Assembly: GCA_022822185.1 (NCBI GenBank)
Contig: JAJECE010000050.1
Location: 62,001-126,000, forward strand
Direction: 5' to 3'
DNA length: 64,000 bases
Origin: Rhodothermales bacterium
Lineage (GTDB): Bacteria > Bacteroidota > Rhodothermia > Rhodothermales > Bin80
The notes below the pieces were generated by a model. That model had not been told where the DNA came from. It made no database searches and saw only the letters and a list, made by a program, of their open reading frames with translations. Made by a program: the position numbers and the translations under genes. Below are positions 25,763 through 36,300 of this stretch, one piece after another (position 1 is the first letter of the stretch; every line of letters begins with the position of its first letter).

Positions 25763-27361
25763 TTATTTTTTCCTCAACGAGGTCAATGCAGTGACGATAC
25801 CGTCAATCATATCTCCAGCAATCATCGTGCCAGAATGATTTTTAAGCGAGTACTGGTCTGCGGCTAGTCCCCCGATATGAGACGCGCAGATGGCCGCCGT
25901 TGATCTTGCGCAGCCTTGTGCAAGGAGTCCACCACACAGGCCCGCCAACACATCCCCTGTCCCTGCAGTGGCAAGAGCAGGATTTCCTGTTCCGCACACG
26001 AAGGCCGAATCCTGCGAGCGGCCGATTACCGTTGGATGCCCTTTAAGCACAAGTGTGCAGTTCCATTTGGATGACCACTGACACGCTGCGTCAAGAGGAT
26101 CAAATTTCCCGAACTCCGGGGCCACACGATTGAATTCACCCGAGTGAGGAGTAAATATCCAGTTTCTTTTCCGCGCAGAGGTCAACAACAGTACGGCAGC
26201 GGGGAGCGCATCCGCATCCACGACAACCGGCAGCTCCGAAGATCGAAGGATGGATTGCACGAAATCCTGCGTGTTCGGATGTCTGCCTAAACCAGGCCCA
26301 ATGACCAATGCATCCGCTTTCGCAAGCCATGGCTGGAGTACATTCATAGCAGCATCCGCAGCAATGCCCCCCTCCGGGCTTTCGGGCAGGCCGATTGCCG
26401 GGACTTCGGTCATAGCCGTTGCCAGAATGCTCTGTATACTTTCTGGTACAGCACAGGCAACATAGCCCGCACCGACACGTGCCGCCGCGCGTGCCGTCAG
26501 CGTGGGAGCCCCGGAAAACCCCGGGGATCCTCCAATCACCAGAACCATCCCTGCAGTATACTTATGTGCCTGTAAATCCCGATCTGGCATACAAGACGAG
26601 ATGACTGAATCGGTTGTAAGCCAGTGAATTGGGAGAGATGGTTCCCGGAGGATTGCAGACAGGGGGATTCCAATATGGACCAGTTCGATACGGCCCGAAT
26701 ACTTCGGCCCTTGCCCGAACAGCAATCCCGGCTTGTATGCACTGAACGTGACCGTCAGGTCAGCCTGCACGGCGCTTCCAAGCGGGGTCCCCGTATCGGC
26801 ATGCAGCCCCGAGGGCAGATCCAGCGCAACCACAGGTGCATTCATTGTATTCAATGCGTCCGCCAAATTCAGGACATCTCCCTGCAGTGGCCGATTCAGC
26901 CCCACGCCAAACAGAGCATCAACGTACAGGTCCGCCGGTGGAAGTGGTTGCCCCGTATAACCTTCAATCTTCAGTCGGTGTGATTGATCAAGTTCATTCA
27001 GCTTTTGGAGGAAATGCCAATTCTGTTTTGCTTCGGGTGTAGAGGGCGGTTTCAGAACCATCACACAAACCGATGCCCCGCGGTTATAGAGTGTCCGCGC
27101 AGCCACATATCCATCCCCACCATTATTCCCGCTGCCGCAGCAGATGACAACCTTGCGTCCACACATAGCGCCATAGATGTTCTCAATGGCCAATGCCGCG
27201 CCTCTCCCCGCATTTTCCATGAGTGTGAATGCAGAAAACCCGAAGGACTCAATCGCTAATTGATCAAATTTTTGCTGCACACTGCCACGCAGGAGTGGGA
27301 GAAAACCTGTAACAAAAGGATCTGAATCAAGAGATGGGTTTTTCGTGATCTGGACTTGCAT
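25763..27361 (-). CDS. nnr: Bifunctional NAD(P)H-hydrate epimerase/dehydratase
   Basis: 532 residues joining two domains. The N-terminal YjeF_N epimerase is at about 25-235 (CGSGNNGGDGYVAARTL). The C-terminal ribokinase-like dehydratase is at about 250-525 (VIGGSPGFSGAPTLTARAAARVGAGYV, VIGPGLGRH, GTGDVLAGLCGGLLAQG). It repairs damaged NAD(P)HX: the epimerase interconverts R and S forms and the dehydratase restores NAD(P)H using ADP or ATP. Length is normal for the fused enzyme. It follows the Ig-like lipoprotein gene by 6 bp, last of a tight minus-strand operon. Confidence 0.94.
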   Translation of the reverse strand: MQVQITKNPSLDSDPFVTGFLPLLRGSVQQKFDQLAIESFGFSAFTLMENAGRGAALAIENIYGAMCGRKVVICCGSGNNGGDGYVAARTLYNRGASVCVMVLKPPSTPEAKQNWHFLQKLNELDQSHRLKIEGYTGQPLPPADLYVDALFGVGLNRPLQGDVLNLADALNTMNAPVVALDLPSGLHADTGTPLGSAVQADLTVTFSAYKPGLLFGQGPKYSGRIELVHIGIPLSAILREPSLPIHWLTTDSVISSCMPDRDLQAHKYTAGMVLVIGGSPGFSGAPTLTARAAARVGAGYVACAVPESIQSILATAMTEVPAIGLPESPEGGIAADAAMNVLQPWLAKADALVIGPGLGRHPNTQDFVQSILRSSELPVVVDADALPAAVLLLTSARKRNWIFTPHSGEFNRVAPEFGKFDPLDAACQWSSKWNCTLVLKGHPTVIGRSQDSAFVCGTGNPALATAGTGDVLAGLCGGLLAQGCARSTAAICASHIGGLAADQYSLKNHSGTMIAGDMIDGIVTALTSLRKK

Positions 27362-27367
27362 AAGAAC

Positions 27368-29029
27368 TTACTGATCAGATGGAACGGGGAATTCTAGGAT
27401 AGATTGACCGATTTTAAGGGTTTCAGGCAGGGCAGTATCCCATCGGGGACGAATGGTCAGGGCTTCAGATGACCAGGTAATCGGCTCAACAGCCTGATAC
27501 GGATCAATCCAACCCCCATCCCAGCGGCCATTACGGTTTCGGTCAATAAATGCATGTAACTGATAGGTGTTTTCCGGGAGGTTATTGAAAAAGAAGGCAC
27601 CCTCTGAATCGGGCACATCTACGGCCAGAACATGGCCGTCCGAGTCCGTGAGTGTCACTAATACACTATCTCCGGCGGGAACCGTTACTCCACTTAAACT
27701 CCCTAGTGACCGAGGTCCAAGCCGCTCAAAAAACCGCACATGCATGCTGTCGGGCTGCTGTACCGCAACCCGGTAAATCTGAGCCGGATCATTCAGGGAC
27801 ATTAAGGAATAACGGATTCCGTTTGAAGTCTGGAGTTCATGATTTACCATCGTACCGGTGGAGTCCTGAACGCTGACCAAGCTATCCAGGCGATCTTCGT
27901 TAACGGGTTGATCAAACACAATTTGAGGGGTTTCCCAGGGGGGCAGTCTGTATGGATTCTCGTTACCCTCTGGAAAAAATCCTGCGAACGTTGGTTCCTC
28001 TGTGCGAATTCTTGCGGATCCCCTAAAATAAATCGTATCCAGATGCACCGTATTTCCGCTGGAGTCCTGTATGGCGGGATCAGGAAAGAGTGCATAGGTT
28101 TTTTCCTGAATCGGGTCTGTTACCAGATAGAGCAGGCGTGCATTTGACTCTGACTGATAACTGGAATGAACCATGATCGGGGCATGAATCACAGAGTCCC
28201 GAATGCTCCAGGGCTCGCCTGCCGGACTTTGCAGGGATACGCTTTCGCTGAAACGAATTTCTATAAGTTGATTGGCCGTTGCACGCACTCGTTCAATAAA
28301 CGGCCCCAGTGTGTCCACTTTTGTATACACCCAGTCTGCATACCGGCGACTTGTATCCGGCATTGCCCTGATCACTGGAACCGGCGGAACTGCAAACCAC
28401 TCTCCTGGATCCGGTTTCAGATTCCGGTTCAGATCCCGCAATCCAAGAACGAAAAAATCGGATTCCCGAACGTAGTCGAATGCAAATCGCCCTTCCGTAT
28501 CGGTTTGGGTTTGATAGGCCGGGCCTTGATCAATGGTCTCCTGTGACGAATAGGCGAGGACCAGCAGGCCGGCAACGGGCATCCCCTGGGCATGATCAAC
28601 AACGCGTCCACGTAACCGGCCCTGGTCAATCACCGGCCCGGTAGCGAATGCGAAGGAGATTGGACGTGTCAGCCGAACCCCGCGCCAGTCCCTGAATTCA
28701 TCATCAAGCGTAACCACATACGTAGTGGAGTCTCGCAGCGGCTCGGGCAGTCGCACCGTCACGGACCGTCGCCGCCATCTATACTCCAATCTCCCCTGCG
28801 GGGTCGGGACGATAGATAGAGCACTCGCAAAGGATCCCTCATTCACATATTCCGAAAAAACCAGCTTAAGTTCACTGGGAGAGACCTCTACCGATTCATG
28901 GGGAGGTTCGGTCGAGAGCAGGGCGGGTGGAATTTCGTCACGCGGACCACCGGTTGGGGGCCGGGGATCTGCGCAGCTGCAGACCAGCAGGACACTCAGT
29001 ATAGCAATCCGATTAGTCAGCACGATCAT
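27368..29029 (-). CDS. Lipoprotein with N-terminal Ig-like (Big_5-type) domain
   Basis: I choose MIVLTNRIAILSVLLVCSC (29029) as start because it gives a lipoprotein signal (Cys near residue 18); the start overlaps the upstream gene by 17 bp. The mature protein of about 535 residues opens with PPTGGPRDEIPPALLSTEPP and a bacterial Ig-like domain (FSEYVNEGSFASALSIVP ... TTYVVTLDDEFRDWRG). Later segments look like carboxypeptidase-regulatory-like domains (GRLRGRVVDHAQGMPVAGLLVLAY; LPENTYQLHAFIDRNRNGRWDGG). Such lipoproteins are common and uncharacterised in Bacteroidota; a cell-envelope structural role is likely. Confidence 0.8.
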   Translation of the reverse strand: MIVLTNRIAILSVLLVCSCADPRPPTGGPRDEIPPALLSTEPPHESVEVSPSELKLVFSEYVNEGSFASALSIVPTPQGRLEYRWRRRSVTVRLPEPLRDSTTYVVTLDDEFRDWRGVRLTRPISFAFATGPVIDQGRLRGRVVDHAQGMPVAGLLVLAYSSQETIDQGPAYQTQTDTEGRFAFDYVRESDFFVLGLRDLNRNLKPDPGEWFAVPPVPVIRAMPDTSRRYADWVYTKVDTLGPFIERVRATANQLIEIRFSESVSLQSPAGEPWSIRDSVIHAPIMVHSSYQSESNARLLYLVTDPIQEKTYALFPDPAIQDSSGNTVHLDTIYFRGSARIRTEEPTFAGFFPEGNENPYRLPPWETPQIVFDQPVNEDRLDSLVSVQDSTGTMVNHELQTSNGIRYSLMSLNDPAQIYRVAVQQPDSMHVRFFERLGPRSLGSLSGVTVPAGDSVLVTLTDSDGHVLAVDVPDSEGAFFFNNLPENTYQLHAFIDRNRNGRWDGGWIDPYQAVEPITWSSEALTIRPRWDTALPETLKIGQSILEFPVPSDQ

Positions 29030-29612
29030 TCCGCAAATTAAAGAAGAGGAATGCAGCGAGCCCCGTCGCAGCCGCAATGATCACCGGCTCAAAATGACGA
29101 CGAATCCAATGCTGTGGAGGGAGTTCGGCCTGGGTTTCAGGGTAGGCAGGCGATTCCAGTTCAGGAATCAGACTCTTTCGAATCTGGTCTGAAAACACCT
29201 GCTGACAGGTATTCTGAGACAAAATCTCGCCATTCAGCCCTAAATATGTGTAACGCAAGTTCAGTTCTGCTGAGCGGGATAGCGTTTTGCGCCCGGCACG
29301 CATATAGGAGATGGTCGCATTGAACACTTCCCAGGAAAGTAGAAAAGGCGGATCTTGGGTATTCAGCGAATCGGCAAAGAAGAGGATTTTGTCCTGCTTT
29401 TGCCAGCGACGAATCAGTGCACCGGTCATATAGGGGAGAGTGGCTGATGGAGACAGAGCCAGAGAATCTGCCTCCGCAGGGACGGATTCCAGGCATGAAA
29501 TACCAAGGTTTTCGAAGATTTGCATATTCGTCAGCAGTTCCTGCGCCGAAGAGGATGCGGACAGGCTAAGTCCCCCCCAGCCTGCAAACAAGAGCGCCAG
29601 AGTATACTTCAT
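29013..29612 (-). CDS. Exported protein with C-terminal membrane helix, unknown function
   Basis: 199 residues: signal peptide (about 1-24, SASSSAQ), an exported domain of about 140 residues with no family I recognise, and a C-terminal membrane helix (about 172-190, FEPVIIAAATGLAAFLFF) with a short cytoplasmic tail. It overlaps the start of the Ig-like lipoprotein gene by 17 bp and the end of moaB by four bases, so it belongs to the same operon. Its frequent-looking pairing with an Ig-like lipoprotein suggests joint envelope work, but nothing more specific. Confidence 0.6.
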   Translation of the reverse strand: MKYTLALLFAGWGGLSLSASSSAQELLTNMQIFENLGISCLESVPAEADSLALSPSATLPYMTGALIRRWQKQDKILFFADSLNTQDPPFLLSWEVFNATISYMRAGRKTLSRSAELNLRYTYLGLNGEILSQNTCQQVFSDQIRKSLIPELESPAYPETQAELPPQHWIRRHFEPVIIAAATGLAAFLFFNLRNDRAD

Positions 29613-30109
29613 GCTACATCCTTGTGTAATTCGGCAACTAGATGCCGGGCTTCGGGAAGGATCAGTTTTTCCATGGCCAACTCAACCGCCTTGGGGGATC
29701 CGGGGACTGCAAAAACAACCATACCCGCACATGTACCCGCAATCGCCCGGGAGAGCATCGCTCGGCTACCGACCTGTTCCCAGGAGAGTAAGCGAAAAAG
29801 TTCTCCGAACCCAGGCAATCTCTTGTCCAAAAGAGGATTGACTGTTTCAAATGTCTGATCTCGATGACTGATCCCGGTTCCTCCGCTCAAACAGATCACA
29901 TCGGTATATCCAGACTGGGCATGAATGGTCTCCCGTATGATGTCCGGTTCATCAGGAATAATACACTGCGAGGCAATTATGTGTCCACTTTCCTGAATAA
30001 ATCCGGCCATACATGCTCCGCTCTTATCGGTGGCTTTTGTCCGTGTATCACTTACCGTTATGAGTGCAAATCGCAGTTTCGCAGGTGCACCTGATTCATG
30101 TATGCTCAT
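29609..30109 (-). CDS. moaB: Molybdopterin adenylyltransferase-like protein (MoaB/MogA)
   Basis: 166 residues of the MoCF/MogA fold with the signatures LITVSDTRT near the N-terminus, DVICLSGGTGISHRDQTFETV (nucleotide and molybdopterin binding) and FAVPGSPKAVELAMEKLILPEARHLV. It adenylates molybdopterin before molybdenum insertion, or, in the MoaB subgroup, may be less defined. No other molybdenum cofactor genes are in the window. Four-base overlaps with both yidD and the downstream gene show operon membership. Confidence 0.92.
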   Translation of the reverse strand: MSIHESGAPAKLRFALITVSDTRTKATDKSGACMAGFIQESGHIIASQCIIPDEPDIIRETIHAQSGYTDVICLSGGTGISHRDQTFETVNPLLDKRLPGFGELFRLLSWEQVGSRAMLSRAIAGTCAGMVVFAVPGSPKAVELAMEKLILPEARHLVAELHKDVA

Positions 30110-30348
30110 CTCTGCTCCTCCGGCGACTCACCAAACCAGCGGGGAGGGTCATATCCATGCTTTGCCCACGGATGACATCGCAGAACGCGCCATATCGCCA
30201 GTATAATCCCTTTCGGCACTCCATACTTGTTTATGGCCTGAATTGCATAATTTGAGCACGAAGGCGTATACCGACATGCATTATGGAGATGCGGTGACAA
30301 TAGCAGTTGATATGCGCGTATGGGTAACGTAAAAAGTCGCCGTACCAT
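30106..30348 (-). CDS. yidD: Membrane protein insertion efficiency factor YidD
   Basis: 80 residues with the family core: amphipathic N-terminal helix ([19 protein letters not shown]), [19 protein letters not shown] and [17 protein letters not shown]. The cysteines of CRYTPSC and RCHPW match the conserved ones. YidD assists YidC-dependent insertion of inner-membrane proteins. It is first in a five-gene overlapping operon and is transcribed away from hisI across a 72-bp gap. Confidence 0.94.
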   Translation of the reverse strand: MVRRLFTLPIRAYQLLLSPHLHNACRYTPSCSNYAIQAINKYGVPKGIILAIWRVLRCHPWAKHGYDPPRWFGESPEEQR

Positions 30349-30420
30349 GTTTTGTTCGTACCTTATCCGTCAATCTTACATTTCTATTGTATAAAGGTCC
30401 CTCACAACGACAGTATCATC

Positions 30421-30759
30421 ATGAGTGAACTTACCATCGCAAAGATAACGGATGTCGCATTCAATCAGGATGGACTTGTGCCTGTAATTGCGCAGGAAGC
30501 CACCACATTAGAAGTTCTAATGATGGCGTACATGAACAAGTCGACTCTGGAGCAGACACTGAGGACGAAAACCATGACCTATTGGAGCCGCTCACGACAG
30601 TGTGTATGGGTGAAGGGAGAAACCAGCGGACACTTCCAAATCGTTCGGTCTGCAAAATTGGATTGTGATGGCGATGCGTTACTCTTTATGGTGGATCAGC
30701 AGGGCAGTGGCGCATGCCATACGGGAGCCCGAACCTGCTTCTATCAAGATTTAACGTGA
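30421..30759 (+). CDS. hisI: Phosphoribosyl-AMP cyclohydrolase HisI
   Basis: I choose [11 protein letters not shown] (30421), giving 112 residues, the normal size of stand-alone HisI; the longer track start has no support. Family motifs are complete: [40 protein letters not shown] and [11 protein letters not shown], which contain the zinc-binding cysteines and magnesium-binding aspartates. It opens the purine ring of phosphoribosyl-AMP in histidine synthesis. It is not fused to HisE and is not in a his operon here. Confidence 0.94.
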   Translation: MSELTIAKITDVAFNQDGLVPVIAQEATTLEVLMMAYMNKSTLEQTLRTKTMTYWSRSRQCVWVKGETSGHFQIVRSAKLDCDGDALLFMVDQQGSGACHTGARTCFYQDLT

Positions 30760-30861
30760 TGGGGCTTCAGGTGAAGATACAGACCCAAAATTCGAATGCA
30801 CAGGTACGATCCTACGATGGTTCTGTGCTGCACAGTTTCGCACCGTCCATCTGATCGTTGA

Positions 30862-31617
30862 ATGGATTCAATGGGTTTCTGGAATCACTCATTTTGGCTT
30901 GCATGTGCAATTTTGATGGCAGGATGCCTGATTAAAAACCAGATGCCCGAACCGGACTGGATGGTGGACCAGGCAGATGTGTTAGATGTCGAAGATGAGC
31001 ATGCCCTGATGAATCTCCTTTCGGATTTCTACGACAGTACATCCGTTACACTCGCCGGTCTTACACTGGCATCTCTGCAGGGGAAATCTATAGAATCGTA
31101 TGCGGCATCGATGTACGCATACTGGGAATTAGGTTCCGCCGAAACGCATAATGGAATCCTGGTGACACTTCTGGAATATGAGCGCCTGGTACATATTACA
31201 GTGGGCAGTGGCATGTCGCAGCAGTTACCCGTTCATGTACGTGATTCAATTCAGGTGGCAATGGCGCAACGGTTCGGTCTGGAAGACTACTATGGTGGCT
31301 TTGAACTGGGTTTTGAGCTGCTCATGCGCCGTGCCAGTGCGGTACCGTGGAGGATCGCATATACAAGCATTTTTGATGCCGAACGTGACTCGCTCCACAA
31401 TATGGATCAGATTCTTTCCACCGAAGGTGTCATTACGGGTTTTGAAGAGGATTTGGTTTTGATTACGGACTCCGATGGAAAAGAAATCCAACTGATGATT
31501 CCCACAGAAGCCCCCATTCTCTCTATAGAGGATGTGATCGGATTCACCGGGCGCATTGTGGAAATTCAACCGATGCGGATTCAAGCGCTGAATCTGGATG
31601 TTGATTACACCTTCTAG
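30862..31617 (+). CDS. TPM-domain lipoprotein
   Basis: 251 residues with a lipoprotein signal (LMAGC; MGFWNHSF at codon 4 is a possible alternative start). Residues about 35-150 form a TPM (DUF477) domain: DWMVDQADVLDVEDEHALMNLL, HNGILVTLLEYERLVHITVGSGMS, then the DYYGGFELG segment. TPM domains occur in envelope proteins, some with acid phosphatase activity. The final about 90 residues (GVITGFEEDLVLITDSDGKEI ...) look like a small beta-barrel I do not recognise. It stands alone, 100 bp after hisI. Confidence 0.72.
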   Translation: MDSMGFWNHSFWLACAILMAGCLIKNQMPEPDWMVDQADVLDVEDEHALMNLLSDFYDSTSVTLAGLTLASLQGKSIESYAASMYAYWELGSAETHNGILVTLLEYERLVHITVGSGMSQQLPVHVRDSIQVAMAQRFGLEDYYGGFELGFELLMRRASAVPWRIAYTSIFDAERDSLHNMDQILSTEGVITGFEEDLVLITDSDGKEIQLMIPTEAPILSIEDVIGFTGRIVEIQPMRIQALNLDVDYTF

Positions 31618-31740
31618 TCTTGGGACTTCGCTTCAGATGGATCAATCCTGTGTACGTATCGGGGAATTGGTATGCCGACCCAGCGTGTTACCTCGAATAC
31701 CTCCAATCAATGAACATAATCTTCAAACTTTCCAGCGACG

Positions 31741-32793
31741 ATGAATCGACGTAAATTTTCTCAGCGTACTGCCCAGGCAGTGGCATCAATATTTTTTCCC
31801 GTGAATATCCTCAGTAAACGACCTGTGCCCAATGAATTGATCGGTCACGGAGACTACCGCTATCGTGTACATCGAACATGGGGGAATCTGGATCCAAAGG
31901 CGATACCCATTAATAACTGCCACGAGATGGTACAGGATCGTTCTGGGCGGCTGTTCATGATCGGAGATGAATTGCGCAACAATATCCTGATCTACAATAC
32001 CTCAGGGAGGCTTCTTGATACTTGGGGGACGGATTATCCCTTTGGGCACGGATTAACCATTTGGGATGAAGGTGACGAAGAATTTCTGTTCATTTGCGAC
32101 AACGGGTTCAATGGGAATCCGCAGGTGGTCAAGACCACACTGGCTGGAGAAGTGGTTTTGAGATTACCGCATCCCAGCGCGTTGGGGGTGTACGGGGAGT
32201 CCGACACCTATCATCCTACAGAAACAGCGATTGCTCCGAACGGAGATATCTATGTAGCCGACGGATACGGATCCCAGTGGATTCTCCAGTTTAATTCCAA
32301 AGGAGAATATATCCGCAAGTTTGGAGGGAGAGGAGATGAAGATCACCAGTTTCAAACGGCGCACGGTGTATGTGTGGATCCTCGAAATCCAGAGATGCCC
32401 TCACTGCTGTGTACAAGTCGAGGACATAATGCCTTCAAGAGGTTCTCATTGGATGGAGACTATCTTTCCACGATTTTCCTGCCGGGTGCCTATGTATGCC
32501 GCGCAGTCATCCATGGGGAAATGATGTATTCGGGCGTATGCTGGTCTCGGCTTCGCTATCTGAACCAAACCCCTGATTCCGGTTTTGTCACGATCCTGAA
32601 TAAAGATGATCGTGTCGTATCCAATCCAGGGGGAACCCCGCCGATCTATGAGAACGGGGAATTGCAACTCATGCTGCAGCATGAACCGGTCTTCAATCAT
32701 TGTCACGATGTATGTGTGGATCAGGACGAGAACCTGTATGTTTGCCAATGGAACGCAGGAAAAACCTATCCCATCAAACTGGAACGGATTTAG
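31741..32793 (+). CDS. NHL-type six-bladed beta-propeller protein
   Basis: 350 residues. The N-terminus MNRRKFSQRTAQAVASIFF has a twin arginine followed by a short hydrophobic stretch, a weak Tat-type signal. The rest shows repeated NHL-like blades with the pattern Asp-x-x-Gly-x-hydrophobic-Tyr/Phe-Val (DRSGRLFMIGDELRN, APNGDIYVADGYGSQWILQF, DQDENLYVCQWNAGKTYPI). Propellers of this kind occur in peptidyl-alpha-hydroxyglycine lyases and sugar lactonases as well as binding proteins. No catalytic set is clear, so only the fold is claimed. Confidence 0.7.
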   Translation: MNRRKFSQRTAQAVASIFFPVNILSKRPVPNELIGHGDYRYRVHRTWGNLDPKAIPINNCHEMVQDRSGRLFMIGDELRNNILIYNTSGRLLDTWGTDYPFGHGLTIWDEGDEEFLFICDNGFNGNPQVVKTTLAGEVVLRLPHPSALGVYGESDTYHPTETAIAPNGDIYVADGYGSQWILQFNSKGEYIRKFGGRGDEDHQFQTAHGVCVDPRNPEMPSLLCTSRGHNAFKRFSLDGDYLSTIFLPGAYVCRAVIHGEMMYSGVCWSRLRYLNQTPDSGFVTILNKDDRVVSNPGGTPPIYENGELQLMLQHEPVFNHCHDVCVDQDENLYVCQWNAGKTYPIKLERI

Positions 32794-33315
32794 CCTGTTT
32801 TGACAAATATTTCTATGATCCGTGGACGGTTCATGTTAATGCGCGTTCACGGAATCGCAGCATCCATGGAATGAACGATCATGTCCCATTACTGATCAAG
32901 TATGATTGTGCTGGAAAAATTTGTGGGGATTGTATCCCTAACCGTATCATAAGGAGATACCGTGAATTGGACTCAAGAATTGGGAACTACTGGAACGAAC
33001 GCTGCTCACCATGCGGTTATCTGCTTCCTAAATGCTAATGGCAGATTATGAGCCATGGACAGACCAACCCTGACACCCGCCCATTGTGGACGCAGAGGAG
33101 TTAACAAAGCGCACAGGGGGAACGTTTGCAGGCTAAAAAGCCCCCGTCGTGTGGTTTCGCAGAAAACAGGAAAATGCAGTATCTTTATAGACACTGATTG
33201 TAATCCAGACACATTGTGCAGTCATATCAACCCTGAAGACTAAGGTTGAGAAGCCCGGACAGCACGTTATTTTGACACCAGACCACAAATCTATGTCTTT
33301 GTTGTACCCACAATC
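32794..33315. other. Gene-free interval
   Basis: About 520 bases with no supported gene; the short ORFs on both strands have no signal peptide or family resemblance. The 3' part should contain the promoter of the large Asp-box protein gene. Confidence 0.5.
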
Positions 33316-36300
33316 ATGAGATTCAAGTTCGCGGCTATTGCTGGATTCGTTGTTCTGCTATTGACACTTACGGCTACCCTGCTACAGAAAGGAGAGATTT
33401 CAGAGTCTGATTCTTCAGAGACTTTGCACCACGAAGATACCTCTCCCTCAAAAGGGGATCCTGATCGCTTTTTCAAATACCACCGTGATATTAGAACCCC
33501 CATAGATGGCACAGAGGAGTATTCAGCAGGATATCAGATCAGGGAATTCCAGAAAGCGCTTGCAATGGCGAAAACCCCCGGGATCAAACTGGACTGGAGT
33601 GAACGGGGACCGGGAAATGTCGGTGGACGGACGCGGGCGCTTCTTGTAGATCCAGAGGATCCAAATATGCATACATGGTATGCAGGATCTGTGTCCGGCG
33701 GACTGTGGAAGACGACAGACGGGGGAGAAAACTGGGTGTCTCTGACGGACCATTTACCAAATCTGTCCGTCTCAGCCCTGGCCATGGTAGAAAGCAATCC
33801 CAATATTATCTACATGGGGACTGGCGAAAGTATGGCACAAGCCGGTTCGGTCGCAGGATATGGTATTTTCAAGTCATCTGACAAAGGTGAGACCTGGACA
33901 CAACTGGCTTCAACCGCAGATCGTGATCAGTTCAGATATGTGAACCGGCTAGCCGTAGATCCTTCAAATCCAGATGTGGTGCTGGCAGCCACCAATTACG
34001 GGATTTTCCGATCCACCGACGGTGGATCGAGTTGGGAACAGACCTCACAGGAAAGGGTCGTACAGGATTTACGAGCACAACCGGACAATTTCAACCGGCA
34101 GATTGCGTCTGCTAGACAAAGCGGGGAAATCCTGGTTTCAGATGATGCAGGGCAAACCTGGGAGTTTGCCTGGATTAACCATATCGACGAAATGCGCAGA
34201 ACCGAATTGGCGTATTCGCCCTCGCATCCAAACATCGCATATGCCTCTGTAGACGGAGCCGTTGAAGCACAACTCTATCGGAGTGATGACGGTGGTTTGA
34301 ATTGGTGGCCAACATCAGAAACAACGGACTGGAGTGGGTGGATGGGTGGACAGGGATGGTTTGATAATTCGATTGCAGTACATCCTTACGATCCGAACAT
34401 TGTGTTCGTTGGTGGAATTGAACTGTTTCGTCTTGTACTGTCTGGTGAAAAAATACCTGGAGACCCATTGCCGGGCAGGCTGAATGATGGAGGCACGGAT
34501 TCGTGGCTCGAATTTCGGAATATTGATGGGGAGGCGTTTGACGGCAGAGCCTATTCCGGAAGATTCCGGTCACTCGACACCGAAGAGGAGGATTTTACCA
34601 ACATCGAAATAAGGTTCGGCCAAGGTTCGCAAAAAGCCCACCGTTTCTGGGTTTCCAAAACCGCGGGCAGATATGGCAATGGAGGCCCCGAGGTTCCCTT
34701 CTTTCGCTACATGTTTGCCGATTATGTTGATATTCCTTTTCAGGTATGGGATGTGGACAATAACCGTCAGCTTATGGTTTCTTTTCGTGATCAGGCGGAG
34801 GATGGCAAATTCAATCTGATTGAATACTATCGCAGCGAAGATCTGGAGACCCGTGATTTGCAGAGTTATGAATTCATTTTTATTCATAAATACGATTACA
34901 GTGATGCTGCTCCTGATTCCCGTATCGCCCAAAATGGGGGCGTTGACAAAGGGATGGTTTATGGTCTGTTACCGGTTCTGGCATCCGGCGCTGCATGGAC
35001 TCCGGATCACCTGCCAAATCAGACGGTCACACTAGAATTCATCTATAACAGTTATTCCTATGTTCGATCCTTAGATGAGGAAATTGATCCAAGGAGGACG
35101 GTGCATGTGGACCATCATGGTATCTATCCATTACCAATTAATGAAGCTGAAAACAAATTCTGGATCCTGAATGTAAATGACGGGGGAGTTGCCGTATCCA
35201 AAGACAACGGCAAAACCTTTCGTGAGACGGACAGAGCCCACTCCGGTTATAATACTTCGCAGGTTTATGGTGTAGCAAAGGCACCGGGAATATCCGATTA
35301 TGTCACAGGCCTGCAAGATAATGGGAGTTGGAGATCGGGTGCCGCACCGACCAGTGGAAGTGGATGGAAATTCCTTCACAGTGGTGATGGTATTGAAACA
35401 GTCTGGCATCCCAGGGACAGCCGCAAAATCCTGATCACTGCACAAAGAGACCTCGTAGCCCGAACGACTGATGGCGGTGGAAGATGGGATCGAACGTCCC
35501 CCTTTGATGCCATAAATGGCATCTTTCTCACATCTATTGATAACAGTGATCGTGCTCCAGACGACGTATATCTGGTAAAGGCGGAGGGGGTTATGGTTTC
35601 GAGAGACTTCGGATTGACCTGGAATCTGACAGCAATTGAAGATTCGTGGAATTCCTGGGATGGATGTAAGGTTAGAGTTTCGCTTTCCAGATCAAATGTA
35701 GTATGGGCAGGCTGCGGACTGTATCCTTATCGGATGCTGCATGTTTCCAGAGACAGGGGCCAGTCCTTCAATCAAGCCGCCTTGCCCACAATGGACAATG
35801 CGCCTTGGGGTGAAATTTCCGGACTCGCAACGCATCCACTTGAAGATGGGACGGCATATGCACTCTTTTCCCTGCCATCTCAACCCAAGATTCTGGAGAC
35901 GAAGGATTACGGACAGACCTGGACGGATCTATCCGGTTTTTCGCCATCAGGAACCAGTATGAACGGATTCCCGAACGTCGCTGTGTATGACTTGATCATT
36001 ATGCCGCATGCACCGCATGTATTCTGGGCGGGCACAGAGATTGGTCTCTTTGTGTCAAATAATCATGGTGCTCAGTGGAATTATGCGGATAACGGTTTAC
36101 CTGCTGCATCTGTGTGGAGAATGAAGATTCGGGATGATGAACTCATTGTCGGCACGCATGGGCGCGGTGTATGGACGCTGCCTCTATCGGAAATTGACAT
36201 TTACACATCCACGGAAGAATTAGCTTCCGAATTGCCGTCTGAATTTAGCCTGAGCCAGAACTATCCGAATCCATTTAATGCGTCAACGAATATAGAATTT

